The notes beneath the pieces were generated by a model. It was not told the DNA's origin, did not search any database, and saw nothing but the letters and a program-made list of their open reading frames with translations. 64,000 bases of DNA. Source: Maricaulis sp048270265 (GTDB lineage: Bacteria; Pseudomonadota; Alphaproteobacteria; Caulobacterales; Maricaulaceae). Positions 26,784 to 35,951 of the stretch are shown piece after piece (within the stretch, counting starts at the first letter, position 1; the number at the start of each line of letters is the position of its first letter). The position numbers and the translations under genes were made by a program. The stretch spans positions 124,001 to 188,000 of the forward strand of contig NZ_JBLWTD010000001.1 in the NCBI RefSeq assembly GCF_048270265.1, read 5' to 3'.

Positions 26784-28667
26784 CTAGCCCGCTCGCGCCG
26801 CTTCCAGCTTTTCTTCCGCCGCCATCCATTTGGCTTCCGCCGCATCGATCAGTTCGACGGCCTTGGCACGCTTCATCTGCAGGTCCTTGGCGGCCTTCGG
26901 GTCTTTCTTGTAAAGGCCCGGCGTGGCCAGCCCGCGATCAATCACTTCGAGAATGCCGCGCAGGCGGTCGGCTTCCTTGGCCCAGCGGGTGGATTCGGTG
27001 CGCAGGGGCTTGAGCTCGTCGCGGCGGGCGGCGAGATTGCGGCGTTTCACGCTCTTGTCGTCTTGCGGCAGATCCTTTTTCTCGCGCTTGGCAGCGCGGG
27101 CGGGGCGACCGGAGAAGCTCTGGCGATAAGTCTCGATATCCTCGTCATAGGGTGTCACCGAGCCATTGGCCACGAGCCAGAGACGATCGACCGAGCTTTC
27201 GATCAGATGCCGGTCGTGGCTGATCAGGATGACGGCACCTTCATACTCGTTCAGCGCCATGATCAGGGCCGAGCGGCTGTCCATGTCGAGGTGATTGGTC
27301 GGCTCATCGAGGATCAAGAGGTGGGGGCCATGGAAGGTGATCAGGTTGAACATCAACCGCGCCTTCTCGCCGCCGGACAAGGAACCGGCCGGGGTTTCCT
27401 GGCGGTCGCGCGGCAGGCCAAAACGGGCCAGGCGGGCGCGGCGCTGGGCCTCGGTCGCGTCCGGCATCAGATCGATCACGTGTTGATAGGCCGAGGTGTC
27501 GGCATGCAGACCGTCAATCTGGTGCTGGGCGAAATAGGCGATCTCCAGCTTCTTGTGATGGCGCATATGGCCCGAGAGCGGGATCAGCTTGTCGCAGAGC
27601 AGTTTGGCCAGGGTCGACTTGCCGGCGCCATTGCGGCCGAGAATGCCGATACGGTCATCGGGATCGATGCGCAGATTGACATTGCGCAGCACGGGCTTGC
27701 CCGGCGCATAGCCGGCATCGACCTCTTCGATCCGCACGATGGGCGGCGCCATCGCCTTTTTGGGAGCAGGGAAGAGGAAGGGCGCGACCGGGTCGGCGAC
27801 CGTGGTGGCCACCGGCTGCATCTTTTCCAGCCGCTTGACGCGGGACTGGGCCTGTTTGGCTTTCGAGGCCTTGGCCTTGAAGCGGTCGACGAAGGCCTGC
27901 AAATGCCGGCGCTCGGCATCCTGCTTGTCGGCCATCTTCACCTGCAGGCGCTGACGCTCGGCCAGCGCCTTTTCGAAGTCGTCATAGCCGCCTTCGAAGA
28001 CACTGATCTTGCCATCCTTGAGGTGGGCAATGCGCTGCATCGAACCGTTCAGCAGATCGCGGTCGTGGGAGATGACGAGCACGGCGCCGGGGAAGCTCTT
28101 GAGGTAGGTCTGCAGCCACATCACGCCTTCAAGGTCGAGATAATTGGTCGGCTCATCGAGCAGCAGGACGTCGGGTTCGGCAAACAGGGTCGCGGCGAGG
28201 GCGACGCGCATGCGCCAGCCACCGGAGAATTCACGGCAGGCGCGCAACTGCTCTTCAGCCGTGAAGCCCAGACCGGAGAGGATGGAGCCGGCCCGTGCCT
28301 CGGCAGTATGGGCATCGATATCGGCCAGGCGAATCTGGATCTCGGCGATGCGATTGGGGTCGGTCGCGGTCTCGGCTTCCTTGAGCAGGGCCGCGCGTTC
28401 CAGGTCGGCATCGAGCACAACGGAGATCAGACTCTCGTCACCACCCGGCGCCTCCTGGGCCACCCAGCCGACGCGCGCACCCTTGCGCAGCGTGGTGTCC
28501 CCGCCCTCCGGATGGATATCGCCGCGGATCAGCCGGAACAGGGTCGACTTGCCGGTGCCATTGCGCCCGACCAGCCCCATCTTGCATTTTGGGGGCAGGT
28601 GAAAGGTCGCCTGGTCGAACAGCATCCGGCCTTCGATACGATATGTCAGATCATTGATGTGTAGCAT
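26784..28667 (-). CDS. ABC-F family ATPase
   Basis: Cytoplasmic ATPase with two ABC domains and no membrane part, 627 residues; family members act on the ribosome. Walker A motifs GRNGTGKST (about 34-42) and GRNGAGKST (about 332), LSGGEKAR signature, and both Walker B motifs of the LLLDEPTNYLD / LILDEPTNHLD kind. A linker rich in Lys lies between the domains, and the C-terminal 90 residues form a charged coiled coil. This resembles the Uup/YheS branches; antibiotic-resistance function cannot be claimed. ATG 28667 gives MLHINDLTYRI, the family start. Confidence 0.93.
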   Translation of the reverse strand: MLHINDLTYRIEGRMLFDQATFHLPPKCKMGLVGRNGTGKSTLFRLIRGDIHPEGGDTTLRKGARVGWVAQEAPGGDESLISVVLDADLERAALLKEAETATDPNRIAEIQIRLADIDAHTAEARAGSILSGLGFTAEEQLRACREFSGGWRMRVALAATLFAEPDVLLLDEPTNYLDLEGVMWLQTYLKSFPGAVLVISHDRDLLNGSMQRIAHLKDGKISVFEGGYDDFEKALAERQRLQVKMADKQDAERRHLQAFVDRFKAKASKAKQAQSRVKRLEKMQPVATTVADPVAPFLFPAPKKAMAPPIVRIEEVDAGYAPGKPVLRNVNLRIDPDDRIGILGRNGAGKSTLAKLLCDKLIPLSGHMRHHKKLEIAYFAQHQIDGLHADTSAYQHVIDLMPDATEAQRRARLARFGLPRDRQETPAGSLSGGEKARLMFNLITFHGPHLLILDEPTNHLDMDSRSALIMALNEYEGAVILISHDRHLIESSVDRLWLVANGSVTPYDEDIETYRQSFSGRPARAAKREKKDLPQDDKSVKRRNLAARRDELKPLRTESTRWAKEADRLRGILEVIDRGLATPGLYKKDPKAAKDLQMKRAKAVELIDAAEAKWMAAEEKLEAARAG

Positions 28668-28831
28668 GGGCAGGCGCGTAGCCCGGCTTGGCGGTTGGCG
28701 CAAGCGTGCTTGGCGTTGAAGCGGCAGCGGTCCGGCGCTGGCACAATCCCGATTGATAGCATGGTGGAGACATGGATATATCGCTGCGGTGCGGTCGATA
28801 CGGGTTCGCCCGCCGCCTTCGGGGAAATTTC

Positions 28832-29509
28832 ATGTTCAAGATCGTGTCGCGCCTGGCGGGCACAGCCCTGCTCGTGTGCAGTGCAGCCCTGACCGCCTGT
28901 GCGTCAGCGCCGCCATCGAGCATTCGCTTCGACCCGGCATCGCAGGATGCCCTCATGCTGATGGTCCTGCCGACGACCGGGCTGGGCCGTCGCTACGCCT
29001 TCAAGTCGGTCGATCTGGAAACCGGTCAGTTCGGCGACGCCATTTACTCGGTCAATGCCTCGGTCTGGGGCGGCGTGAACCGGATCAATGACGACCCCCG
29101 GCTTGATCTGCGCGTGCAGCCAATCCCGCCGGGCACCTATGCCCTCGTCGACTATGGCACCGTGAGTTCGACGGGCATGAGCGAGGTTACGACCTATTTC
29201 TGTTACTTTAACGGTGCGCCGGTGTGGGAGATCCGCTCCGGCATGATTTCGGTCATGCCCATGCTGGCAGAGCCCGCTCTCCTCGGTGTGCCGGGGGAAC
29301 TTCAGCTGCGTGACAACGCGGTGTCCGAAGCGGAGATCGAAGGCGAAGTGGCGCGGGCCCGGGCGAATTATCCCGGCCTGACCGGCGAGGCCGGGATCAC
29401 CTATCCCGTGGCCAATATCCGGTGGACGGAGACCCGTGGCGGATTCTGGCAATCCATGAACCGGGTTTGCGCTGAGCCCGAAGACTTTACCGTCATGACC
29501 CGTCGCTGA
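28832..29509 (+). CDS. Hypothetical lipoprotein
   Basis: Predicted lipoprotein of 225 residues; signal MFKIVSRLAGTALLVCSAALTAC with lipobox LTAC. I do not recognise a domain. The mature part has two Cys (near TYFCYF and RVCAEP) and an Asp/Glu-rich C-terminal helix, and reads like a folded beta-rich periplasmic protein. The frame is open from 28772, but ATG 28832 has GGGGA at proper distance and creates the signal peptide. Precedes ndk by 117 nt. Confidence 0.8.
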   Translation: MFKIVSRLAGTALLVCSAALTACASAPPSSIRFDPASQDALMLMVLPTTGLGRRYAFKSVDLETGQFGDAIYSVNASVWGGVNRINDDPRLDLRVQPIPPGTYALVDYGTVSSTGMSEVTTYFCYFNGAPVWEIRSGMISVMPMLAEPALLGVPGELQLRDNAVSEAEIEGEVARARANYPGLTGEAGITYPVANIRWTETRGGFWQSMNRVCAEPEDFTVMTRR

Positions 29510-29626
29510 CAGCCGGCGGCACAGCGGCATCTTTCCAAGCCGGGCTGATCCCGCTATAAGCCCGCCCGATTCATAGAGCCCCGGGGTTGGCCCGCGCTCG
29601 TCCAACTCTCCTGAGGAATTCACATC

Positions 29627-30049
29627 ATGGCGCTGCAACGCACCTTCTCGATCATCAAACCCGACGCCACTGCCCGCAATCTCACCGGCGCCATCAATGC
29701 CAAGATTGAAGCCGCCGGCCTGCGCATCATCGCGCAAAAGCGCATGCAGCTGAGCCGCGCCCAGGCCGAGACGTTTTACGGCGTCCACAAGGCTCGCCCC
29801 TTCTTCAACGACCTCGTCTCCTTCATGATCTCCGGCCCGGTCGTGGTCCAGGTCCTCGAAGGCGAAAACGCGATCGCGAAATACCGCGACGTCATGGGTG
29901 CCACCAATCCCGAGCAGGCTGAAGCCGGCACGATCCGCAAGGAATTCGCCGAGTCGATCGAAGCCAATTCGGTTCACGGCTCCGATGCGCCTGAAACCGC
30001 TGCTGAAGAGATCGCCTATTTCTTCGCCGGTATCGAAATGGTCGGCTAA
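29627..30049 (+). CDS. ndk: Nucleoside diphosphate kinase
   Basis: Balances NTP and dNTP pools by phosphate transfer through a phosphohistidine; 140 residues. N-terminus QRTFSIIKPDAT and the active-site His117 in NSVHGSD are canonical. Shine-Dalgarno GAGGAA lies upstream. Followed by a strong terminator. Confidence 0.98.
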   Translation: MALQRTFSIIKPDATARNLTGAINAKIEAAGLRIIAQKRMQLSRAQAETFYGVHKARPFFNDLVSFMISGPVVVQVLEGENAIAKYRDVMGATNPEQAEAGTIRKEFAESIEANSVHGSDAPETAAEEIAYFFAGIEMVG

Positions 30050-30075
30050 GGCTGATCGCCGATACGCAGACAAGG

Positions 30076-30102
30076 GGCCCGGCGGAAACGCCGGGCCTTT
30101 TT
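30076..30102 (+). terminator. Rho-independent terminator of ndk
   Basis: Perfect 9-bp stem GGCCCGGCG / CGCCGGGCC (30076-30084 with 30089-30097) capped by a GAAA tetraloop and followed by TTTTT. Confidence 0.9.
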
Positions 30103-30137
30103 GTTGAATACGGGCTTTGGGCCACGGGAGAGACGTT

Positions 30138-30761
30138 CTGGATATTGCATTGATGGCCAGCCTGGGCGGGTTGATCCTCGCCATGTGGGGCACGCCGGGG
30201 CCGAATAACCTTATCCTGCTGACCTCAAGTGCGCTGTTTGGCGCACGCGCTGCCGTGCCGCACTGGATTGGCGCCAATCTCGGTTTTGCGATCCTGCTGA
30301 CGGCAATGGTGTTCGGCCTGGGTGAATTGTTTGAGCGCTTCCCCTGGACGGCCATGCTGGTTCGCGTCGGCGGTGCAGCCTGGCTGGGCTGGATGGGCTG
30401 GACCTATATCCGGGCCGGCATTCGCGGCGGTGTCATCGACCCGGCCGAGGCGGCGAAGACCGGTGCGCGTCCGATGAATGTGCCCGAGGCCATGCTGTTC
30501 CAGTGGGTCAATCCGAAGGGCCTCTTGCTGGCGATGTCGATCGTCGGCGGCTATTCGGCACTGGGCGAGACATCGGCCGAACGGGCGCTGGTGATGGTCG
30601 GCGTGTTTGCCCTGTTCGGTACGCCGTGCGGCCTGATCTATGTACTGGCGGGCGGGATGTTGCGGCGGGTGATGGGCAATCACCACCATGCCCGCATTTT
30701 GAACTTCGCCATCGGCGCCGTCTTCATCATCACGGTCGGCATGATCCTGACGGCGGGGTGA
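30138..30761 (+). CDS. LysE/RhtB family exporter
   Basis: Inner-membrane exporter of amino acids or similar metabolites, about 207 residues with six hydrophobic segments. The family motif GTPGPNNLILL lies in the first segment, and QWVNPKGLLLA marks helix four. The start is uncertain: GGGAGAGA (30127-30133) is best placed for CTG 30138; ATG 30153 leaves a short first helix, and TTG 30117 has no Shine-Dalgarno. Substrate unknown. It follows the ndk terminator and so needs its own promoter. Confidence 0.85.
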   Translation: MDIALMASLGGLILAMWGTPGPNNLILLTSSALFGARAAVPHWIGANLGFAILLTAMVFGLGELFERFPWTAMLVRVGGAAWLGWMGWTYIRAGIRGGVIDPAEAAKTGARPMNVPEAMLFQWVNPKGLLLAMSIVGGYSALGETSAERALVMVGVFALFGTPCGLIYVLAGGMLRRVMGNHHHARILNFAIGAVFIITVGMILTAG

Positions 30762-30864
30762 GGGGGCGGCGTGGTCGATGGCCTCTCGGCAATAGACCTT
30801 GCCGATCCGCCCGGCGCGCGTCAGTTTGCGCCCGACTCATTCCACCGCAATTGCGAGGCCCGGC

Positions 30865-31884
30865 ATGTCTTCCCTTCACGCCCTGATCGAACGCCTGCCC
30901 AAGGCCGAACTTCACCTTCATCTTGAAGGCTCGCTCGAGCCGGAACTGATGTTCGAACTGGCCAGGCGCAACGGGATCGAGATCCCCTTCGCCTCGGTCG
31001 AGGATATCCGTAAAGCCTATGATTTCAGCAGTCTGCAGGACTTTCTTGATATCTATTATGTCGGCATGAATGTGCTGATCACCGAACAGGATTTCCATGA
31101 TCTGACGATGGCCTATCTGGCCCGCATCCATGAAGACAATGTCCGCCATGTCGAGGTCTTCTTCGATCCCCAGGGCCATACTGATCGCGGCATCGCCTTT
31201 GCGACCGTGATCAACGGCATCAGCTCTGCCCTCGATGAGGGCCGGGAAAAATGGGGCATCACCTCCAGGCTCATTCTCTGTTTCCTGCGCCATCTCTCCG
31301 AAGAGGCCGCCTTTGAGACGCTGGAAATGGCGGCGGAACATCTCGACCGTATCGATGGTGTCGGCCTCGACAGTTCCGAGCTGGGCCATCCGCCATCGAA
31401 ATTCCGCCAGGTCTTTGCTGCCGCCGGCACGCTCGGTCTCAAGCGCGTCGCCCATGCCGGCGAGGAGGGGCCGCCGGAATATATCCATGAGGCCCTCGAC
31501 ATGCTCGCCATCGACCGTCTCGACCATGGCAATCGCGCCCTGGAAGACGGCACCCTGGTCGCCCGGCTCGGCCGCGAGAAGATGACGCTGACGGTGTGTC
31601 CCCTGTCGAACCTGCGCCTTTGCGGCATCGCCCGGCTGGAGGATCACCCGGTCAAGACCATGCTCTCGCTCGGCCTGCGCGCCACGATCAATTCGGATGA
31701 TCCGGCCTATTTCGGTGGCTATATCAACGAGAATTTCCGCCGCACCGCCGATGCCATCGGCCTGACGGCGGAGGAGATCATCGAGCTGGCGAAGAATTCC
31801 TTCCGGGGCAGTTTCCTGGAGCCGGCCGCGATCGAGGCGCATCTCGCCGAGATCGATGCGGTGGTGGCTGACGCGTCAGCCTAA
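30865..31884 (+). CDS. Adenine deaminase (adenosine deaminase superfamily)
   Basis: Zinc amidohydrolase of 339 residues. Metal and catalytic motifs: HLHLEG (His17, His19), HAGEEGPPEY, and SDDPAYFGG. HAGEEGPPEYIHEAL, GLDSSELGHPPSKF and DDPAYFGGY are what I recall from the adenine deaminase branch (yeast Aah1 / PA0148 type) rather than true adenosine deaminases (DDP.FFG), so adenine to hypoxanthine is the likelier reaction. ATG 30865 gives MSSLHALIERLPKAELHLHLEG. Overlaps arfB tail-to-tail by 4 nt; purine genes purN and purM are close. Confidence 0.9.
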   Translation: MSSLHALIERLPKAELHLHLEGSLEPELMFELARRNGIEIPFASVEDIRKAYDFSSLQDFLDIYYVGMNVLITEQDFHDLTMAYLARIHEDNVRHVEVFFDPQGHTDRGIAFATVINGISSALDEGREKWGITSRLILCFLRHLSEEAAFETLEMAAEHLDRIDGVGLDSSELGHPPSKFRQVFAAAGTLGLKRVAHAGEEGPPEYIHEALDMLAIDRLDHGNRALEDGTLVARLGREKMTLTVCPLSNLRLCGIARLEDHPVKTMLSLGLRATINSDDPAYFGGYINENFRRTADAIGLTAEEIIELAKNSFRGSFLEPAAIEAHLAEIDAVVADASA

Positions 31885-32300
31885 TCCTCAGCCGTCGGTT
31901 TCTGCCGCAAGGATTTCCGCGTTCCACGGATCGCTTTCGCCGCCTTGACCTTCTTGATCGAGGACAGCGAGGGCCGTGACTTGATGCGTGGCTTGGGCGG
32001 GGTGAGGGCTTCGAGGATCAGCGCCCGGAGCCGTTCGCGAGCGGCAGCGCGATTGCGCTCCTGCGAGCGGGTTTCCTCGGCGCGGATCACCAGCACGCCA
32101 TCCTTGGTCAGGCGGCTGGCGGCGATGCGCACCAGGCGCGCCTTGACGGCGGGGGGCAGGGCCGTGGAGGCGGCGAGGTTAAAGCGCAGCTGAACGGCGC
32201 TCTCGGTCTTGTTGACATGCTGGCCACCCGGACCGGAGGCGCGGGTATAGCGCTCTTCCAGCTCGGCCTCGTCGATCTCCAGGGAGGGTGTGATTTGCAT
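31881..32300 (-). CDS. arfB: Alternative ribosome-rescue factor ArfB
   Basis: Peptidyl-tRNA hydrolase that frees ribosomes stalled without a stop codon; 139 residues. The catalytic GGQ is at 25-27 in ASGPGGQHVNKTESAVQLRF. The short single domain and the basic C-terminal tail rich in Lys/Arg (KKVKAAKAIRGTRKSLRQK), which enters the mRNA channel, separate it from normal release factors. ATG 32300 chosen because it begins MQITPSLEIDE, the family N-terminus; the open frame upstream overlaps purN. Confidence 0.93.
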   Translation of the reverse strand: MQITPSLEIDEAELEERYTRASGPGGQHVNKTESAVQLRFNLAASTALPPAVKARLVRIAASRLTKDGVLVIRAEETRSQERNRAAARERLRALILEALTPPKPRIKSRPSLSSIKKVKAAKAIRGTRKSLRQKPTAED

Positions 32301-32320
32301 CGCGCGATCCCCGGGGCCGA

Positions 32321-32971
32321 TCAGTCGTGCGGGTTCATCAGGAGCTCGGCGCCGAATTCCCGCACCTGCAGCCGCACCCGCTCGCCGGCAACGCGCGCCT
32401 TGCCGGAACAGGCCAGGGCGATGCATTGGCGATAGAGCTTGTGCTCGGCCGCGACGACGCGTGCGGCCAGGGTTGAGGGAGTGTCGTCAGGCAGGACCGG
32501 CACGGCGGCCTGGCCGATGATCGGGCCGTCATCCATTTCCGGACGCACATAATGCACCGTGCAGCCATGGATACGCACGCCATTCTCCAGCGCCCGCTCA
32601 TGCGTGTGCAGGCCCTTGAAGGCGGGCAGCAATGAGGGGTGGATATTGAGCAGCAGGTCGCGCCAGCGCTCGGTAAACCAGGGTGTGAGGATGCGCATGA
32701 AACCGGCGAGGCAGACGATGCGCGTGTCGTAGAGTTTGAGGACGGCGTCAAGCGCCTGTTCGAACTCCTCACGGGTCTCGTAATCCCGATGGTCGACCAC
32801 TTCGGTCTCGATCCCGGCCTCGCGGGCATAGTCGAGCCCGGCGGCGTCGGGGTTGTTGGACACAACCACCACGATTTCAGCCGGATAGCTCTCGGCCTTC
32901 GCGGCGTCGATGATGGCCTGCATATTGGAACCGCGCCCGGAAATGAGCACGGCGATCTTGGTTTTCGCCAT
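32321..32971 (-). CDS. purN: Phosphoribosylglycinamide formyltransferase
   Basis: Formyl-THF-dependent third step of purine synthesis; 216 residues. N-terminal VLISGRGSNMQAI and the catalytic set Asn109, His111 (LLNIHPSLLP) and Asp147 (EMDDGP) are visible. Follows purM by 28 nt, the usual purM-purN pair. Confidence 0.96.
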   Translation of the reverse strand: MAKTKIAVLISGRGSNMQAIIDAAKAESYPAEIVVVVSNNPDAAGLDYAREAGIETEVVDHRDYETREEFEQALDAVLKLYDTRIVCLAGFMRILTPWFTERWRDLLLNIHPSLLPAFKGLHTHERALENGVRIHGCTVHYVRPEMDDGPIIGQAAVPVLPDDTPSTLAARVVAAEHKLYRQCIALACSGKARVAGERVRLQVREFGAELLMNPHD

Positions 32972-32999
32972 TGTGTGCGTCCTTGGCTGTGGTCTGGGG

Positions 33000-34040
33000 T
33001 CAGGCGGGCTTGAGCGTACCGATAATCATGGCGGTCTCGCCCGCTTGCGCAAGCGCGCTGATCGTCGCATCGACATCGCCCGGTGCGACGCAGAGCAGCA
33101 TGCCGATCCCGCAATTGAAGGTGCGGTGCATTTCATGCGCCTCGATGCCGCCGGTCTCGGCCAGCCAGGCAAAGACGGGCGGGAGTTCAAAGGCATTGTA
33201 GTCGATGACCGGCACGAGATGGTCCGGCGTCATGCGCGGCGGATTCTCGACCAGGCCACCACCGGTGATATGGGCGAGGCCATTGACCAGGCCGGCCTTG
33301 ATCAGCGGCAGGCAGGCTTTCACATACAGCCGTGTTGGCGCCAGCAGGGCTTCGCCCAGGGTGAGGCCGGGCGTGAAGGGCGCCGGGTCTGACCAGGCCA
33401 GGCCGGACAGCTCGACCACCTTGCGCACCAGCGAGAAGCCGTTGGAGTGCACGCCCGAGGAGGCGAGGCCGATCAGCACATCGCCGGCTGCCATGCGCTC
33501 ATGATCGGGCAGCAGGGCACCGCGCTCGGCCGCGCCGACGACAAAACCGGCCAGATCGAAATCATCGCCCTCATACATGCCCGGCATTTCAGCGGTTTCG
33601 CCGCCGATCAGGGCGCAGCCGCTTTCGCGGCAACCGGCGGCAATACCGGCAATGATGGCTTCGCCGCGCACCGGATCGAGCCTGGACGTGGCGAGATAAT
33701 CGAGGAAGTAGAGGGGCTCGGCACCCTGGGCGAGCACGTCATTGACGCACATGGCGACCAGGTCGATGCCGACCGTATCCAGCTTGCCGGTATCGATGGC
33801 GAGGCGCAGCTTGGTGCCGACCCCGTCAGTGCCGGAAATCAGGATCGGGTCGCTATAGCCCGCAGCCTTGAGATCGAAGGCGCCGCCAAACCCGCCCAGA
33901 TCGGCCGCAGCGCCGGGGCGGCGGGTCGATTTGGCCAGCGGTTTGATGCGATCGACCAGCGCGTCGCCGGCATCGATATCGACGCCCGATTGCGCATAGG
34001 TCAGCCCGTTGGGGCGTTTTTTGTCATCTTTGGCGGTCAT
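33000..34040 (-). CDS. purM: Phosphoribosylformylglycinamidine cyclo-ligase
   Basis: AIR synthetase, the fifth step of purine synthesis; 346 residues. Family segments: YAQSGVDIDAGDALV, GFGGAFDL, SGTDGVGTKLRLA, GGETAEMPGMY and HITGGGLVENPPRM. First gene of the purM-purN pair, divergent from a DUF2066 gene. Confidence 0.97.
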   Translation of the reverse strand: MTAKDDKKRPNGLTYAQSGVDIDAGDALVDRIKPLAKSTRRPGAAADLGGFGGAFDLKAAGYSDPILISGTDGVGTKLRLAIDTGKLDTVGIDLVAMCVNDVLAQGAEPLYFLDYLATSRLDPVRGEAIIAGIAAGCRESGCALIGGETAEMPGMYEGDDFDLAGFVVGAAERGALLPDHERMAAGDVLIGLASSGVHSNGFSLVRKVVELSGLAWSDPAPFTPGLTLGEALLAPTRLYVKACLPLIKAGLVNGLAHITGGGLVENPPRMTPDHLVPVIDYNAFELPPVFAWLAETGGIEAHEMHRTFNCGIGMLLCVAPGDVDATISALAQAGETAMIIGTLKPA

Positions 34041-34170
34041 GCGGGTTTCCAGGCTCTGTTCAAAGCGCGGCGGAGTACAGTCGAAACCTGCCTGAGAAGC
34101 AAGTCACGGGCTTCACGCGCGACTGTGTCTGGCTATACTAAAGGTCAATCGATACCAAGGAGTCGTGCCC
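34041..34170. promoter_or_regulatory. Divergent purM / DUF2066 promoter region
   Basis: A 130-nt intergenic region. Rightward, TATACT (34134-34139) is a good -10 with CTTCAC (34111-34116) as a weak -35 at 17-nt spacing. AAGGAG (34157-34162) is the Shine-Dalgarno for GTG 34171. I did not find a clear leftward promoter for purM. Confidence 0.45.
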
Positions 34171-35250
34171 GTGCGACCGATATTTGCAGCCATCTGCCTG
34201 TTTTTCGCCATTCCCGCCCTCGCGAGCGCCGACGACCCGTATACGATTCTCGGTGTTTCGATCGATGCGACCGGGAGCAATGCGCTCGAGGCGCAGACCA
34301 TCGCCATGCGGCGCGGGCAGGCCATGGCGGCCCAGCGCCTGATCGAACGTCTGACCCTGCCGGAAGACCGGGCCGGGACGCCACTCGATTTCGGTTCGGT
34401 CGGCGCGATTGATTCGATCTTCGATGACAGTGCGATCGCCGAACTGATTTCCGGCCTGCAGATCGACAATGAGCAGCGCAGTGCCACACGCTATCTCGGC
34501 GAGCTGGACGTCAATTTCGACCGCCGCGCCGTCGTGCGCCTGCTCAGCAGCTATGGTGTGCCCTTCGTTGAATCCCAGGCTCGCCCGACCCTGGTCCTGC
34601 CGGTCTATGATGCCGGCGGCCAATTCTATCTCTGGGACGAAAACCCCTGGCTGTCCGCCTGGACCAGCCGCTCCTATGCCCATGCCCTTGCGCCAATGGC
34701 CGTGCCGGTCGATGGCCGCGGCCGCAGCATCATTTCGGCCCGCGATGCCCTGGCGCTGGACGAGCCGCGCCTGCGTGAACTGGCTTCGGTCTACGGCGTC
34801 AGCCGGATCGCCGTCCTGCGCGCCCAGGAGCGAGAAGGTGTGCGCCGGATCGGTGGTTTCCTCGTCAGCTTTGACGCGGGTGCCGAGATGGCGGTCGATA
34901 CCTGGGGGCCTGAGACCGTCTACGGCAACTGGCGTGATGGCGCGCTGGGCTTTGTCGTCGGCCGCGAAAATGCCTGGAAGCGCGAGGCGATCGTGCGCAA
35001 TACCGCCACCGAGGACATGCGCGTCACCGTGATCTATGGCGGGCTGGCTGAATGGCAGTCGCTGCAGGGCGCGCTGACCGGTGCCTCGCTGGTGACCAAT
35101 GCGCGCCTCGATGCGATGTCGCGTGACGGTGCGCTGATGACGGTGAGCTATCGCGGCGCGCTGGAACAGCTGACCTCCGAGCTTGCCGAACGCGGTGCGA
35201 CGCTGGAAGAGCATCCCGGACTGGGCTGGGTGGTACGCAGCGCATTCTGA
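34171..35250 (+). CDS. DUF2066 domain-containing exported protein
   Basis: Exported protein of 359 residues of a conserved family without known function. The signal peptide is MRPIFAAICLFFAIPALASA. The start is GTG 34171: AAGGAG lies 8 nt upstream, whereas GTG 34165 is only 2 nt from it. The DUF2066 segment covers about 20-170, with repeated RGQAMAAQRLIERL-type helices. Commonly found beside hdaA in this group, as here (20-nt gap). Confidence 0.85.
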   Translation: MRPIFAAICLFFAIPALASADDPYTILGVSIDATGSNALEAQTIAMRRGQAMAAQRLIERLTLPEDRAGTPLDFGSVGAIDSIFDDSAIAELISGLQIDNEQRSATRYLGELDVNFDRRAVVRLLSSYGVPFVESQARPTLVLPVYDAGGQFYLWDENPWLSAWTSRSYAHALAPMAVPVDGRGRSIISARDALALDEPRLRELASVYGVSRIAVLRAQEREGVRRIGGFLVSFDAGAEMAVDTWGPETVYGNWRDGALGFVVGRENAWKREAIVRNTATEDMRVTVIYGGLAEWQSLQGALTGASLVTNARLDAMSRDGALMTVSYRGALEQLTSELAERGATLEEHPGLGWVVRSAF

Positions 35251-35270
35251 GCCAGGATCGGACCGAAGGC

Positions 35271-35951
35271 ATGACCGGCCAATTGGTGCTCAACCTGCCC
35301 GTCAGGGTGGATTTCAGCGCGGACAGTTTTGTCGAGGGGCGTGCCAATGCGGCCGCCGTTGCTGCCCTGTCGAAATGGCGGGACTGGCCCCGCGCCGTCA
35401 TGGCGCTGATCGGCCCCGGCGGGTCCGGCAAATCGCATCTCGGCGCCATCTGGGCCCAGCAGACCGGGGCCCGCATCACCGATGCGGCGGGGCTTGAGGC
35501 CTGCCTGGCGGGCCTGCCGTTCGGGCGCTGCCTTCTCGTCGAGGATGTCGATGGCGGCGTCGCCGACGATGCCCTGTTTCACGCGATCAATCGCGCGGCG
35601 GAAGGGGATATCCCGGCGCTGCTCCTGACCGGGCGTACGCTGCCGGTGCTGTGGAAGGCGAGCCTGCCGGATCTGGTGTCGCGCCTGCGCGCCCTGCCGC
35701 ACGCCGATCTGGACGAGCCCGACGACGAATTGCTCACCCGGCTTCTGCTGAAACAGTTCCGTGATCGCGGCGCGCCGCTGCGGCCCGGCGTGATAGAATA
35801 TTTGCTGCCGCGCATGGAACGTTCGGTTTCCGCGATCCGTATTCTGGTCGACCGGATGGATAAGCTCGCGCTGGCCGGGCAAACCGCTGTGACCCGGGCG
35901 GTCGCGCGCGCCGCACTTGACGAACTGCCCGAGGATGGAGATCCGGAATGA
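35271..35951 (+). CDS. hdaA: DnaA regulatory inactivator HdaA
   Basis: Homologue of Caulobacter HdaA: a DnaA-type AAA+ domain that, bound to the sliding clamp, stimulates ATP hydrolysis by DnaA and limits re-initiation. It has 226 residues. The N-terminal QLVLNLP (residues 4-10) fits a clamp-binding motif. Walker A is GPGGSGKSHL (about 48-57), Walker B is CLLVEDVD (about 87-94). There is no DnaA domain IV DNA-binding helix-turn-helix. Its stop overlaps the ppk start (ATGA). Confidence 0.9.
   Translation: MTGQLVLNLPVRVDFSADSFVEGRANAAAVAALSKWRDWPRAVMALIGPGGSGKSHLGAIWAQQTGARITDAAGLEACLAGLPFGRCLLVEDVDGGVADDALFHAINRAAEGDIPALLLTGRTLPVLWKASLPDLVSRLRALPHADLDEPDDELLTRLLLKQFRDRGAPLRPGVIEYLLPRMERSVSAIRILVDRMDKLALAGQTAVTRAVARAALDELPEDGDPE

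Noticed and set aside
26736..28664. 642-codon open frame on the plus strand across the ABC-F gene
   Set aside because: Exact antisense shadow of a gene with complete Walker motifs; its product has no recognisable domain.
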